The notes beneath the pieces were generated by a model. The model did no database searches. It had not been told where the DNA came from and was given only the letters and a program-made list of their open reading frames with translations. 64,000 nucleotides of DNA, taken from Gracilimonas mengyeensis. GTDB taxonomy: Bacteria; Bacteroidota; Rhodothermia; Balneolales; Balneolaceae. The DNA lies in contig NZ_FXTP01000013.1 of assembly GCF_900182705.1 (NCBI RefSeq), forward strand, positions 62,001-126,000, read 5' to 3'. A program made the translations under genes and the position numbers. Every line of letters begins with the position of its first letter. Within the stretch, counting starts at the first letter, position 1. Positions 35,550 to 44,442 of the stretch are shown piece by piece.

Positions 35550-35674
35550 AAGAAGTCTTCGCTTAAGTTAGAAAACGTTCAATGTTACCATGATTTTGAC
35601 TGAAATAAAAGGAGATAAACCCTATTGATCTTCTTTCGGATCAATCAGTTTCTAAAAGAATGAGGATAAATCGA

Positions 35675-35682
35675 TATATTTG
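35675..35682 (+). promoter_or_regulatory. TATATTTG box just before the ktrB-like gene
   Basis: Matches TAnnTTTG but ends only 5 bases before the ATG at 35688, so it would give a leaderless or internal transcript start. No TTG at the right spacing. Possibly chance. Confidence 0.2.
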
Positions 35683-35687
35683 GCCTC

Positions 35688-37547
35688 ATGCAATTACCGA
35701 AGCACTGGAAACGACTTTTTATTGAACTGTTAGTTCAGTTTAAGCAACTAAAAAAACGATTCAGAAACTGGTTTCAGGACGTAGAAGTTGAACTCTACGA
35801 CCTGAATAAAGTAGCTGAGCCATATGTTCACTATTTCAATTTCCTGTTGGTGATTATGGCTATGGCCAGTATCATCGCTTCCGAAGGCTTTCAGTTGCCC
35901 GAACCTTACCTGAGTTGGAACTGGTACCTGGAGTTTGGCATTCTTTCAGGCTTCATACTTACCTATGTATTACGGCTCTTCCTTACCTCAAAACGCTGGT
36001 CGCTTATCCGCAGCCGTAAATTCGAGTCATTACTGGTGGTGCTTTTAGTACTATTCGGTTTCCTGATGTTGGTTGATCAGCATGATGTGGCGATATATCT
36101 GGAGGATTTGTTTGGGCTTTCGCGTTTTATGCCGGTATTGGTACTCCTCACCAAAATCTACCTGATCATACTGATTGTGATAAAAACAATCAGGGCGGCA
36201 CCTATTATTATTTCCCTTAAAAAGAAACCCACACAGCTGGTGGCCTACAGTTTTGTGTCGGTGATTATATTTGGAGCTTTGTTACTGATGACCCCCAGTT
36301 CCACGGTAGATGGTCAGGGATTGAACTGGATTGACGCCTTATTTACCTCAACCAGTGCCGTTTGTGTAACCGGTCTGATTGTCGTGGATACGGCCACACA
36401 TCTTACTTTTTTTGGACAAATGATTGTATTGATTCTCATTTAGATAGGGGGATTGGGCATTTTGACCATCGCCACACTCTTTGCTTTATATGTGAGTTCA
36501 GGATTGGGCGTCGGACAGATGAGCATGCTTAAAGAAACTATCGGGGAAACACGAACCAGTGAAACCTTTCGCACGATCAAGAAAATTGTGGGGATTACCT
36601 TGACGGTAGAAGCCATTGGCGTGTTGGGCTATTATTTAAGCTGGGGACATATGTTTGATGATAACGGCACCCGGCTTTTTTATTCGGTTTTTCATGCCGT
36701 ATCCGCTTTTTGTAATGCGGGTTTCTCGGTTTTTAGTAACAGTCTGGCCGATGAGGCAAACGTGCTGAACTACGGTGTCAACATCACCACCATGTTTTTA
36801 ATTGTGATTGGCGGACTTGGCTTTACCACTTTCTGGGAGCTCATAAAAGGGAATCCAGAGCGCAAGATTCGTACCTGGCAATTTTCGCTACACACCCGCA
36901 TTGTGCTCATTGCCACTGTGGTACTAATCGTGGGAGGGACCGTCGCCTTTCTGGCCTTGGAATGGGATGGCGTACTGGCCGGTTATGCTACTTCTGATAA
37001 AGTGCTCATTTCCATGTTCCAAAGCATCACCACGCGTACGGCAGGTTTTAACACAGTGGATATCGGCTCACTGGGCGTAAGCACGGTTTTGGTATTTTTA
37101 GGGTTGATGGTGATCGGAGCTTCGCCGGCTTCTACTGCAGGAGGGATGAAAACGACGACCGTGTCGGTGATGCTGATTGCCGTTTGGAGTACCATCACCG
37201 GAAAAAATAAAGTAGAATTTGCCAAGCGAACTATTGCAAAAGACACCGTATTGACAGCCATGTCCGTATTTGTGTTGGTAGCGGCCTGCTTGTTTATATT
37301 TACTTTTGCATTAACGCTTACGGAGAACTTGCCTTTCATGGATTTACTGTTTGAAGAGTTTTCAGCCTTTGCAACGGTGGGACTGTCAAGAGGCATCACC
37401 CCGGCACTTACGGATGCCGGTAAAGGCATTATCATTCTTTCGATGTTCATTGGCAGGGTGGGCATAGTAACCCTGGCCCTCGCTTTTGCCAAAAGCCGTA
37501 AATCCACGAAGTATACCTATCCAACAGAAAGTGTAATTGTAGCATAA
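35688..37547 (+). pseudogene. KtrB/TrkH-family K+ channel gene interrupted by an in-frame TAG
   Basis: Two open segments in the same frame (35688-36443 and 36444-37547) are parted by one TAG at 36441-36443. The context LILI-stop-IGGLGILT matches family members that read LIQIGGLG there, so a CAG (Gln) codon has probably become TAG. The whole would be about 619 residues: about 170 N-terminal residues with four extra membrane helices (common in this phylum), then the channel with pore loops TSTSAVCVTGL, SAFCNAGFSVF, TTRTAGFNT and AFATVGLSRG. Everything after the stop remains well conserved, so the mutation is recent, the stop is read through, or the base is an error. The matching regulator (ktrA) follows 11 bases later. 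Confidence 0.85.
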
Positions 37548-37558
37548 GAGGAATAAAT

Positions 37559-38272
37559 ATGGCAACTAACAATCAACAGTTTTGCGTCATCGGGCTTGGG
37601 GAGTTTGGCTTTTCCCTGGCTAAATCATTAGCAGAAAATGGCGCCTATGTACTGGCTATTGACAATGATTACGACCGGATTGAAGAAATAAAGAAGTACG
37701 TAGCCCAGGCCGTACAATTTGATGCCACCGATCCGGCTTTGTTGAAAGAGCACGGCGTTTGTGATGTAGATGTGGTGATTGTAGCTATTGGCGAAAGCTT
37801 TGAGCCGGTGGTGCTTATCACCATGGAGTTATTGAAACAAAAAGTAGGGCGGGTGATTTCCCGGGCATCCAGTGACACCCAGGAGACGATCCTGAACAAA
37901 ATTGGTATCAGCGAGGTCATTCACCCCGAAAAAGATGAAGGCATTCGCATGGCTACTGCTTTATTGAGCACCTCTATCACCGATTTCTTCCAGCTAAGTG
38001 ATGATGTTGGGATTTTCGAAATTGATGCTCCAAAAGGCATGGTAGGCTATTCCCTGAAAGAGTTGAAAATAAGGGAGCGCTACAATATGAGCCTGATTAC
38101 CATCAAAAGAAAAAGACAAAAAGAAGAAAGTAATGGCATATACCGGGATGAAGAGGACAGCTATTTCGAAGTAATGGGCGTACTGGATCCCCATACAATG
38201 ATCCGTAAAACCGACCGGTTGATCATAATGGGCAGTCAGGCATCGTTAGAAAAATTAATGGATACAAATTAA
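37559..38272 (+). CDS. KtrA/TrkA-type K+ channel regulator
   Basis: 237 residues, one RCK unit: Rossmann start FCVIGLGEFGFSLAKSLAENG with acidic NAD/ATP-binding end of beta-2 (LAIDND), and a C-terminal RCK_C part (EIDAPKGMVGYSLKELKIRERY). This is the single-RCK length of KtrA, which forms an octameric ring under KtrB. It is intact although its channel gene carries a stop codon. Confidence 0.92.
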   Translation: MATNNQQFCVIGLGEFGFSLAKSLAENGAYVLAIDNDYDRIEEIKKYVAQAVQFDATDPALLKEHGVCDVDVVIVAIGESFEPVVLITMELLKQKVGRVISRASSDTQETILNKIGISEVIHPEKDEGIRMATALLSTSITDFFQLSDDVGIFEIDAPKGMVGYSLKELKIRERYNMSLITIKRKRQKEESNGIYRDEEDSYFEVMGVLDPHTMIRKTDRLIIMGSQASLEKLMDTN

Positions 38273-38414
38273 AGGAAAATAACTTCCTGCGGCGATTTTT
38301 TGTTATCTATACCCTGTTAGCAATGCTACTTTGTTAATGATAGCTTAATACTGGGTTAACGGTTTGTTTAGCTTAAAAGGGCATTCTTTGAGCAACTTTT
38401 AGAATTGGAAATTT

Positions 38415-38672
38415 ATGCTGATAGGCAAAGATTTTAACGACCGCGCCAAAGAATTACTTTCCGTTTTGGCGGAAGTAAGCGAGGGGGATATAGAACGAAA
38501 GGTATCGGTGGAGGATTTAGTGAATGCAGCTGGTTTTGACCGTACCGAGATTAAAAATTTGCTGGGTTACCTGGAAAATAAAGAATACATCCGAGTGGCT
38601 ACTATCGGCGGGCCTTATCTCTATGGGCACATTCATATTACTGAACGGGGCGTGTATAAGTCTAAAACTTGA
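38415..38672 (+). CDS. Small winged-helix-like protein
   Basis: 85 residues. The pattern (SVEDLVNAAGFDRTEIKNLLGYLENKEYIRV followed by a Gly-rich wing and HIHITERGVYKSK) looks like a winged helix-turn-helix. It could be a small DNA-binding regulator. No neighbour shares its direction closely; it stands 142 bases after ktrA. I do not recognise a named family. Confidence 0.6.
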   Translation: MLIGKDFNDRAKELLSVLAEVSEGDIERKVSVEDLVNAAGFDRTEIKNLLGYLENKEYIRVATIGGPYLYGHIHITERGVYKSKT

Positions 38673-39345
38673 TTTCTGCATCATAGAAATAGAATAACTG
38701 TAGAAATATGTTTAGCTGTAATTTCTGTAGAGGTTAGGTAATTCAGTTAGTAAAACCCTGAAAGGGTTTAATACGAATAGCCCAGGGTAAAACCGCTTAA
38801 GCGTGAGCAACCTTGGGTAGCGTGTCAGCAATAAAGAACCCGAGGCTTGTAGGATGTTAAGTTATGAATGTTTGTCGAGGGGCTGGCAAACATGTGGCCT
38901 TTGGTGGGATTGGGTGCCAAAGCTTCGTTCACCGCCATCAACCTGTTAAGCTTTGGGGGCGAAGCTTGTTCTTCCTATATCCGAAACCCCGGGTTGCGCC
39001 TGTTTGCTCCCCGCAAGCGGGGCCCCTGAACAAGCTTACCCGGGGCTATTGATGTTGGACCCTTTCAGGGTCTTCATAATGACTAAAAGTCTGCAAATTA
39101 TCTAACATTCATAATTCCGCGGAGGGATGACCTTAAGAATTAATATCTACACGATTTATCTATTCCTGTCTCATGCTCACGTTATTTACTTGATAATTGA
39201 ACCTACGCTATGCAAAAAGGAGGTCGTATTATCACAACCTGTGCTTGTACTGTAGAACGCCTATCCCAATTTTGAAACAGTAATTCAGCGTAAAAATACC
39301 TACCTTTGCCACCGCAAAATGTCAGCATAATAAAACGTTTATATC
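38673..39345. other. Non-coding gap filled by an inverted-repeat element
   Basis: 673 bases. Most of it is the 38755-39071 element bounded by 36-base inverted arms. Ahead of the alanine dehydrogenase gene, TACCTTTG at 39301-39308 fits the TAnnTTTG promoter box, 38 bases before the start. No gene is supported. Confidence 0.5.
38755..39071. repeat. Inverted-repeat element with ACCCTGAAAGGGT ends
   Basis: Arms 38755-38790 and 39036-39071 pair at 30 of 36 positions. Each starts with the hairpin word ACCCTGAAAGGGT and ends AATAGCCC-GGGTAA. The interior (about 245 bases) has further inverted words (GCTTTGG, AAGCTT, CCCCGCAAGCGGGG) and no transposase. A related single arm is at 40714-40806. It is non-autonomous and looks like a pair of dispersed palindromes or a MITE-like element. 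Confidence 0.7.
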
Positions 39346-40461
39346 ATGATTATTGGAATTCCTAAAGAGATTAAAACCCACGAAAACCGGGTGGCGATTC
39401 AGCCGGGTGGTGTGGTTCAGTTAACGCGCAACGGTCACGATGTTTTTATTCAAAAATCAGCCGGTGTGGGAAGTGGTTTCAGCGACAAAGACTACGAGCA
39501 AGCAGGTGCTACCATATTAGACGATGTGGAAGATCTTTGGCAGCGCGCCGAAATGATAATGAAGGTGAAAGAACCCATCGCGGAAGAATATCCCCGTATG
39601 CGAGAAGGTCAGATTATCTTCACCTATTTCCACTTTGCCGCCGACGAAGCGCTTACCAAGGCTGTGATGGAATCAGGTTGTATCGCTATCGCTTACGAAA
39701 CAGTGGAGAAAGCAGATCGTTCTTTACCGCTTCTTATCCCGATGAGTGAAGTGGCCGGACGTATGGCTGCCCAGGAAGGGGCCGTATACCTTGAAAAACC
39801 CAAAGGGGGATTAGGTAAATTAATAGGCGGAATCCCCGGTGTGCAACCTGCCAATGTGCTGGTTTTAGGCGGAGGAGTAGTTGGTGTGAACGCCGCTAAA
39901 GTAGCCGCTGGCATGGGCGCCCGAACTACCATCATGGATATTAATATGCCTCGTCTCCGGTACCTGGATGATGTGATGGAGAAAAATGTGACCACCATGT
40001 TTTCATCGGAAGCCAATATCCGCAAGCTGCTTCCGGATGTTGATTTGATCATTGGCGCTGTGTTGAAACCGGGAGCCAAAGCCCCGCATCTCATTACCCG
40101 CGATATGTTGAAGGACATGAAGCCCGGTACGGTACTGGTTGATGTGGCTATTGATCAGGGCGGATGTTTTGAAACCTCCAAACCAACCACTCATAAAGAT
40201 CCGGTGTACCTGGTGGATGATGTGCTGCACTATTGTGTGGCCAACATGCCCGGAGCAGTTCCATTTACTTCTACCTTGGGACTCACGAATGTGACCTTGC
40301 CTTATGCGGTTGACATTGCCAATATGGGCTGGAAAAAAGCCATTCAGAAAGATCCGGAATTGTTGAAAGGTCTGAACATTGCCAATGGCACTATTGTATA
40401 CGAAGATGTAGCTAAGGCTTTTGATTTAGACTGGAAGCCGGTGGATGAAGTGATCAATTAA
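39346..40461 (+). CDS. ald: Alanine dehydrogenase
   Basis: 371 residues, the exact family size. It catalyses NAD-dependent L-alanine to pyruvate plus ammonia and back. N-terminal signature [21 protein letters not shown] (Arg and Lys bind the substrate), catalytic His in [14 protein letters not shown]-binding [22 protein letters not shown], and the conserved [14 protein letters not shown] and [11 protein letters not shown]. Single gene closed by a terminator at 40488-40521. Confidence 0.97.
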   Translation: MIIGIPKEIKTHENRVAIQPGGVVQLTRNGHDVFIQKSAGVGSGFSDKDYEQAGATILDDVEDLWQRAEMIMKVKEPIAEEYPRMREGQIIFTYFHFAADEALTKAVMESGCIAIAYETVEKADRSLPLLIPMSEVAGRMAAQEGAVYLEKPKGGLGKLIGGIPGVQPANVLVLGGGVVGVNAAKVAAGMGARTTIMDINMPRLRYLDDVMEKNVTTMFSSEANIRKLLPDVDLIIGAVLKPGAKAPHLITRDMLKDMKPGTVLVDVAIDQGGCFETSKPTTHKDPVYLVDDVLHYCVANMPGAVPFTSTLGLTNVTLPYAVDIANMGWKKAIQKDPELLKGLNIANGTIVYEDVAKAFDLDWKPVDEVIN

Positions 40462-40487
40462 ATTGATACTTTATTACGATACATTTT

Positions 40488-40521
40488 AAAAGTGAAGTCC
40501 TTTTCGGGCTTCACTTTTTTT
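40488..40521 (+). terminator. Rho-independent terminator of ald
   Basis: AAAAGTGAAG-tcc paired with gggCTTCACTTTT around a TTTTC loop, followed by a T run. It begins 27 bases after the ald stop codon. Confidence 0.85.
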
Positions 40522-40574
40522 ATGCGATTCGATGTCTGATAACCTCTGGTATTCAGACAAATATGTCGAAGACC

Positions 40575-40621
40575 GTCATTCAGAGAGATAGCGAAGAACC
40601 TAGGCCAGAACATGCTTGTGC
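40575..40621 (+). repeat. Intergenic repeat, short copy of the 1568/11764 family
   Basis: GTCATTCAGA-GAGATAGC-GAAGAACCTAGGCCAGAA matches the left end of the two long copies; similarity fades after about 45 bases. Confidence 0.6.
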
Positions 40622-40713
40622 TGTGGTCAAGGTTGTAAAATGATGAGTCAATATATCAAAGATGAATCGCGGATTGTATGGATTTTGGGATTTCACGGAT
40701 ACTCTAATGACTG

Positions 40714-40806
40714 ACTCCATAGGAGTTAAACATGGGTAGCCCCGGGTAAGCCTGTTGGGAGGCTGATTTGAGGAAAGGCGTTTGCCAGGCGCAACCTGGG
40801 GTAAAT
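40714..40806 (+). repeat. Single arm of the AATAGCCC-type element
   Basis: The hairpin ACTCC-ATA-GGAGT is followed by TAAACATGGGTAGCCCCGGG, then GGCGCAACCTGGGG. This repeats the organisation of each arm of the 38755-39071 element (small hairpin, then the xTAGCCC-GGGTAA word, then a GCAACC-TGGG word). Confidence 0.6.
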
Positions 40807-41141
40807 AAACAACCAGCGAACAATTTTTGCCCAGTTATTTCCAAGGAGGATGATGGTGAATCAAAAATTGGGCAATATAGAAGGTAGTTTTTTTGTTGGA
40901 ACCATTTAAGCCGACGATGTGGGCTGATGATATCAGAGCTTTAACGCCTTCCTTGTTCATTTTGGCTTGACCCAAAACGAACCAAAAAATCAAGCGGGCG
41001 AGTTTTGTCCGGCGTTCGTAATGACTTGCTGTATAATTCCAATGGTCCTTCACTGTCAAGGGTAGTGCAAAATTTCGAGCCGGTATGGAATTATACCCCT
41101 GCGGGACGCGGCATCATCACTCACTCTATCCGGCCAAAATT

Positions 41142-42344
41142 CTAAGGCTGTAAAGACACTGTATTAAAATAAATCCGTGGCCTGAGGGAATCTTGCTCAG
41201 CTTCCGAACTATAAAAAGAAGCGTTTATGGCACCCAGGGGTTTGATTAAGATTCCTTTGGTAATGCCCGAAAGTAGCCGTTGCATTACAGGGCGGGAAAG
41301 AGAAACATGGGTTTTACCTCCTTGACGGTAAGTGACTTCCGTATCAAAAATCATCTGTTCGTTGAAGACGGCTTCATAGGGTTGACCTTCGGTAAGCTCT
41401 TCGTAGGTTACCGTATCATCTGTCCAGTTTTCCTTTCCTCCCAGGATTTCAATAATGCGTACTTTTCCGAATTCCATTCCCAGTTCTTCCCCATAAACCG
41501 CTTCGTAATTTCCGCCGTCAATTACCGAATACGTAGATAATTCCAGCATACCGGCGCTTTCTGCTTTTAAAGGATTTATGTCATCAAAATCCCAACGCAA
41601 AATTGCCCACTGGTCATCATCTACCGTCAAAACGGGTACTTTATACCTTGATTCCACTTGCCAGTTGCTAAAGTTGACTTCCGGAAAGGTGGTATTCACT
41701 ACTGCATCCTGTGATACCATCAACTTATGGGAAAAGCTCTCCAGTGGTGGAATAGGTGGATGGTACACCAAAGGCTCGCCTTTGTCCGGTTCGGCTTCAT
41801 TCACATTCACAATTGCTGCTTTATAATAATCCAGTTCTACTTTGTAAGTGCCATAACCCCAATCGGTTACGCCCAGTTGTACATTCAGGTCATCGCCAGG
41901 CATAGCATCTAAATCTTCCGTGGTCATACTTATCACATGCCAGCCGGTGGCATCCTGAATATCGTATTCCCGGAGCTGTTTGTGATAATCGGTGGTGCGC
42001 TGGGTATTGATCATAAAATTGAGCCGCCGGGGAGCATGGCTCACTTTCACTCGGGCTTCTACTCGTAGTTCGTACTCAGGTTGCTGCAGTTTCTCCATAT
42101 CCAGATACGAGGCCACATTTCGTTTAATGATAGCCCACCAGACGTTGTGACGGTCATCGCTTGCATCTACCATAATCAAGGCTGAGCTCTCACCCGGGGT
42201 GAAAGTGACGGTAGCCTCACCGTCGCCGGTGTAGTAATCCCAACCGTCTACATCCCCATCTTCAAAATGATCAACAAATTGTGCCTGTAAAGCCTGAGAA
42301 AGTGTTAGTATAAACAGCGGGAGCAGAAATAGAATTAAGCGCAT
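41142..42344 (-). CDS. Secreted beta-sandwich protein of the glycan cluster
   Basis: 400 residues with a signal peptide (cleaved near SQALQAQ, about residue 22). Residues 25-190 look like a carbohydrate-binding beta-sandwich (FVDHFEDGDVDGWDYYTGDG; WHVISMTTEDL; VQLGVTDWGYGTYKVELDYYKA). The second half is another beta-rich domain of about 180 residues ending FNTVSLQP. No catalytic motif is recognised. It is the last gene of the leftward glycan cluster, 12 bases after the DUF5060 enzyme, so it probably helps bind the same polysaccharide. Family not named with confidence. Confidence 0.7.
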   Translation of the reverse strand: MRLILFLLPLFILTLSQALQAQFVDHFEDGDVDGWDYYTGDGEATVTFTPGESSALIMVDASDDRHNVWWAIIKRNVASYLDMEKLQQPEYELRVEARVKVSHAPRRLNFMINTQRTTDYHKQLREYDIQDATGWHVISMTTEDLDAMPGDDLNVQLGVTDWGYGTYKVELDYYKAAIVNVNEAEPDKGEPLVYHPPIPPLESFSHKLMVSQDAVVNTTFPEVNFSNWQVESRYKVPVLTVDDDQWAILRWDFDDINPLKAESAGMLELSTYSVIDGGNYEAVYGEELGMEFGKVRIIEILGGKENWTDDTVTYEELTEGQPYEAVFNEQMIFDTEVTYRQGGKTHVSLSRPVMQRLLSGITKGILIKPLGAINASFYSSEAEQDSLRPRIYFNTVSLQP

Positions 42345-42356
42345 AGAGTCATGTAT

Positions 42357-44288
42357 TTAATCAATAAGTGTGATTTTAGCGGCCCAATCCCGGGATGATT
42401 TTTCTTCACCTCCGGGAAATTCCGGCAAACCCAGCTGACCATTATCATCAGCAATTAAGATAGCATCGTCATCAGAAAGCCATTCGCCAGTCATTGTATC
42501 AAACCATTTAAAGTGATATTTCTCGCCGGGCGTAAATTCTTGCAATGAGGGCAAAACCGAAGCATTTTCAAAATACAGGAAAGCCAGAGTCTTATCCGGG
42601 GTACGCATCATGTATGCCCAGCCATCGAGGCCGTCTGCCGGTGCATCCGGTGCTTTGTTTGGGGTGATGGCATCGCGGGCCAGTTCCAGCTGCTGGTAGG
42701 CATCGCCTTCCGAAAGCATGAACGTTTCCAGGTGGCGCATGTACATGGCCGATTCATATTTAAAAGCATCCCAGATATGCGGACGCGCTCCCTCCGGTTC
42801 GCCGGTCGTGGTGATATCATAGGCTGCCGTACCGTGTACATGGCCCGACAAGCCTCCTGAAAGAACCGAACCATACATTTGGGCACGGGCAAAGTAATTA
42901 TCCCGATCGGAATTGGCCGGGGGACGCTCTCCGCCGGGTTTGTTGATCTCATGATCCCAGCCGGTGTAATACGGCTCAAAATTGATGGCCGGATATTGAG
43001 GTTCCAGCTCGAAAATGGTTTTCAGCGAATGGTTAACCCGATGATCACGGGGTTTATTTCCCACACTGTGCATGGTAAGCCAGGGCACTTTCTCGCCATG
43101 ACCAAAAGCTCCATAAGTGGTGCTATCAATAAGTACGGTAACCGGCTGGTCGAATGGCATAGAACCATAAGTTTCCAGATGGTAAGTGAGAGCTTCGTTA
43201 AACTGCTCTGCGGTGAGGCTGAAATCATCTGGAATCCAGTCAAGATGTATAGTACTAAAGAGAAAGTTATAAGCCCCATAGCGGGAAATCAGGTATTGCA
43301 CATAGCGGGCAAAGCTTTCATTGAAGTCGAAGTAGGCATCCCAGGAAGGTCCCACATCCCGGCGCACGGTTTCCAGCAGGGGCACCATGCCTTGCTCGGA
43401 AAGGTAGGTCATTTTCTTGTCAAGGCTTTGAAAGTATTCCGGGGTGATGCGATTGAAATCCGATACATTTTCATGCTCCTCCGACATTTTGAAAGGAAGA
43501 TGTCCGTACTCATCGCGCATATTCTTTGCGGTGAGGGTTCCCCAGTAGCTGTCGCCCCCTGAGGCATCTACTCCGGGGCCGTCGGCTACATCATAGCCAA
43601 ATTTCTCCCATGCATTGCGCAGATAGATACCATTGGAGTCGGCATAGGTACTGGGATTTACATCCGATTCCCAGTTAGGAAAAGCCGCAATCATACTCAC
43701 TGAATTGAAGCCCTGTTTCTTACGGTATTGAACGGCATCTTCAAAACCCATTCCGGGCCCTGGTTCATAATCGGAGGGCGGCTCAGCATTGCGAAAAGGC
43801 AGCCGCCAGGTGGCACCGGCCAGCCAGGTATCACCTACCATAAAGAACGGAGTGCCATCGGCGTATTGCAGGGCATGTCCGTTGGGTGTGGAACGTATAA
43901 ATCCACGTCGCACGGGGTTGGCTTGTATCTCGGTTTCCGACCAAGCCTCGGCCTGAAACTGCCCGGAATGATTATTCAATCCTTCGTCTTCGGGTTGATT
44001 CGAACCGCTGGTCCACCGCCATTTTCCCGGATTAGTAGCAACTACCCGGTATTTGAAAGTATTCTCTCCATCCCAAAAACCATACACGCGTTTAAAGAAT
44101 TCGGGGCCTTCCAAATCTACCCAGGTTGTCACTTCGGTGTAAGGATTCTCATAATTGCCAGTTGCTTGCAGGGTGATTTCATGTACTTGCCAGGTTTTTA
44201 GTTCAGGAACGGGCTGTGCGAAAGCGCTCATCAACCCGAACAAAAAGAAGAACAGGATAAGAGAAGTAGAGGACAGGCGTGATTTCAT
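42357..44288 (-). CDS. Secreted DUF5060/DUF4038 (apiosidase-like) glycoside hydrolase
   Basis: 643 residues with a signal peptide ending near AFAQ (residue 25). Residues 30-130 are the DUF5060 beta-sandwich (WQVHEITLQATGNYENPY; KYRVVATNPGKWRW). Residues about 140-530 are the TIM-barrel part (FFMVGDTWLAGATWRLPF; RKKQGFNSVSMIAAFPNW; INFEPYYTGWDHEIN). C-terminal beta domain (about 545-640). Relatives release sugars such as apiose or uronic-acid-linked residues from plant or algal polysaccharides. The neighbours (beta-helix protein, beta-sandwich protein, cupin) support a polysaccharide-degradation role. Exact bond unknown. Confidence 0.85.
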   Translation of the reverse strand: MKSRLSSTSLILFFFLFGLMSAFAQPVPELKTWQVHEITLQATGNYENPYTEVTTWVDLEGPEFFKRVYGFWDGENTFKYRVVATNPGKWRWTSGSNQPEDEGLNNHSGQFQAEAWSETEIQANPVRRGFIRSTPNGHALQYADGTPFFMVGDTWLAGATWRLPFRNAEPPSDYEPGPGMGFEDAVQYRKKQGFNSVSMIAAFPNWESDVNPSTYADSNGIYLRNAWEKFGYDVADGPGVDASGGDSYWGTLTAKNMRDEYGHLPFKMSEEHENVSDFNRITPEYFQSLDKKMTYLSEQGMVPLLETVRRDVGPSWDAYFDFNESFARYVQYLISRYGAYNFLFSTIHLDWIPDDFSLTAEQFNEALTYHLETYGSMPFDQPVTVLIDSTTYGAFGHGEKVPWLTMHSVGNKPRDHRVNHSLKTIFELEPQYPAINFEPYYTGWDHEINKPGGERPPANSDRDNYFARAQMYGSVLSGGLSGHVHGTAAYDITTTGEPEGARPHIWDAFKYESAMYMRHLETFMLSEGDAYQQLELARDAITPNKAPDAPADGLDGWAYMMRTPDKTLAFLYFENASVLPSLQEFTPGEKYHFKWFDTMTGEWLSDDDAILIADDNGQLGLPEFPGGEEKSSRDWAAKITLID

Positions 44289-44383
44289 GAGTGGCTTTTT
44301 AAATGCGTTGGTTGGTCTGCATCAATCTATAAAAATTGACAAAAAAATGGAGCGTTGATTCATAATGAAGGCTAACTATGGGT

Positions 44384-44417
44384 AAAAGAAAAAGGCACGA
44401 GTGGAAGCCCGTGCCTT
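44384..44417 (-). terminator. Terminator after the beta-helix protein gene
   Basis: On the minus strand AAGGCACG pairs with CGTGCCTT around a 10-base loop and is followed by TTTCTTTT. It lies 26 bases past the stop codon at 44443. It separates this gene from the DUF5060 gene, which must then be transcribed from its own promoter or by readthrough. Confidence 0.75.
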
Positions 44418-44442
44418 AAAATATCCTGTATAGAAAGATACT

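Larger units (their letters stand above)
40462..41141. other. Non-coding gap with terminator and repeat fragments
   Basis: 680 bases: the ald terminator, a short copy of the GTCATTC repeat (40575-40621), a single arm of the AATAGCCC-type element (40714-40806) and a remnant-like stretch (40835-41060) whose minus-strand translation (RRTKLARLIFWFVLGQAK...) looks like a translated dispersed repeat. No gene is supported. Confidence 0.5.

Noticed and set aside
38864-39052. 62-residue plus-strand frame
   Set aside because: Lies inside the inverted-repeat element and has no protein-like pattern.
40835-41059. 74-residue minus-strand reading frame (RRTKLARLIFWFVLGQAK...)
   Set aside because: Looks like a translated dispersed repeat rather than a gene; no start signal and no neighbours supporting it.
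42879-43562. 227-residue frame antisense to the DUF5060 glycosidase
   Set aside because: Shadow of a strongly coding gene; no domain or signal peptide.
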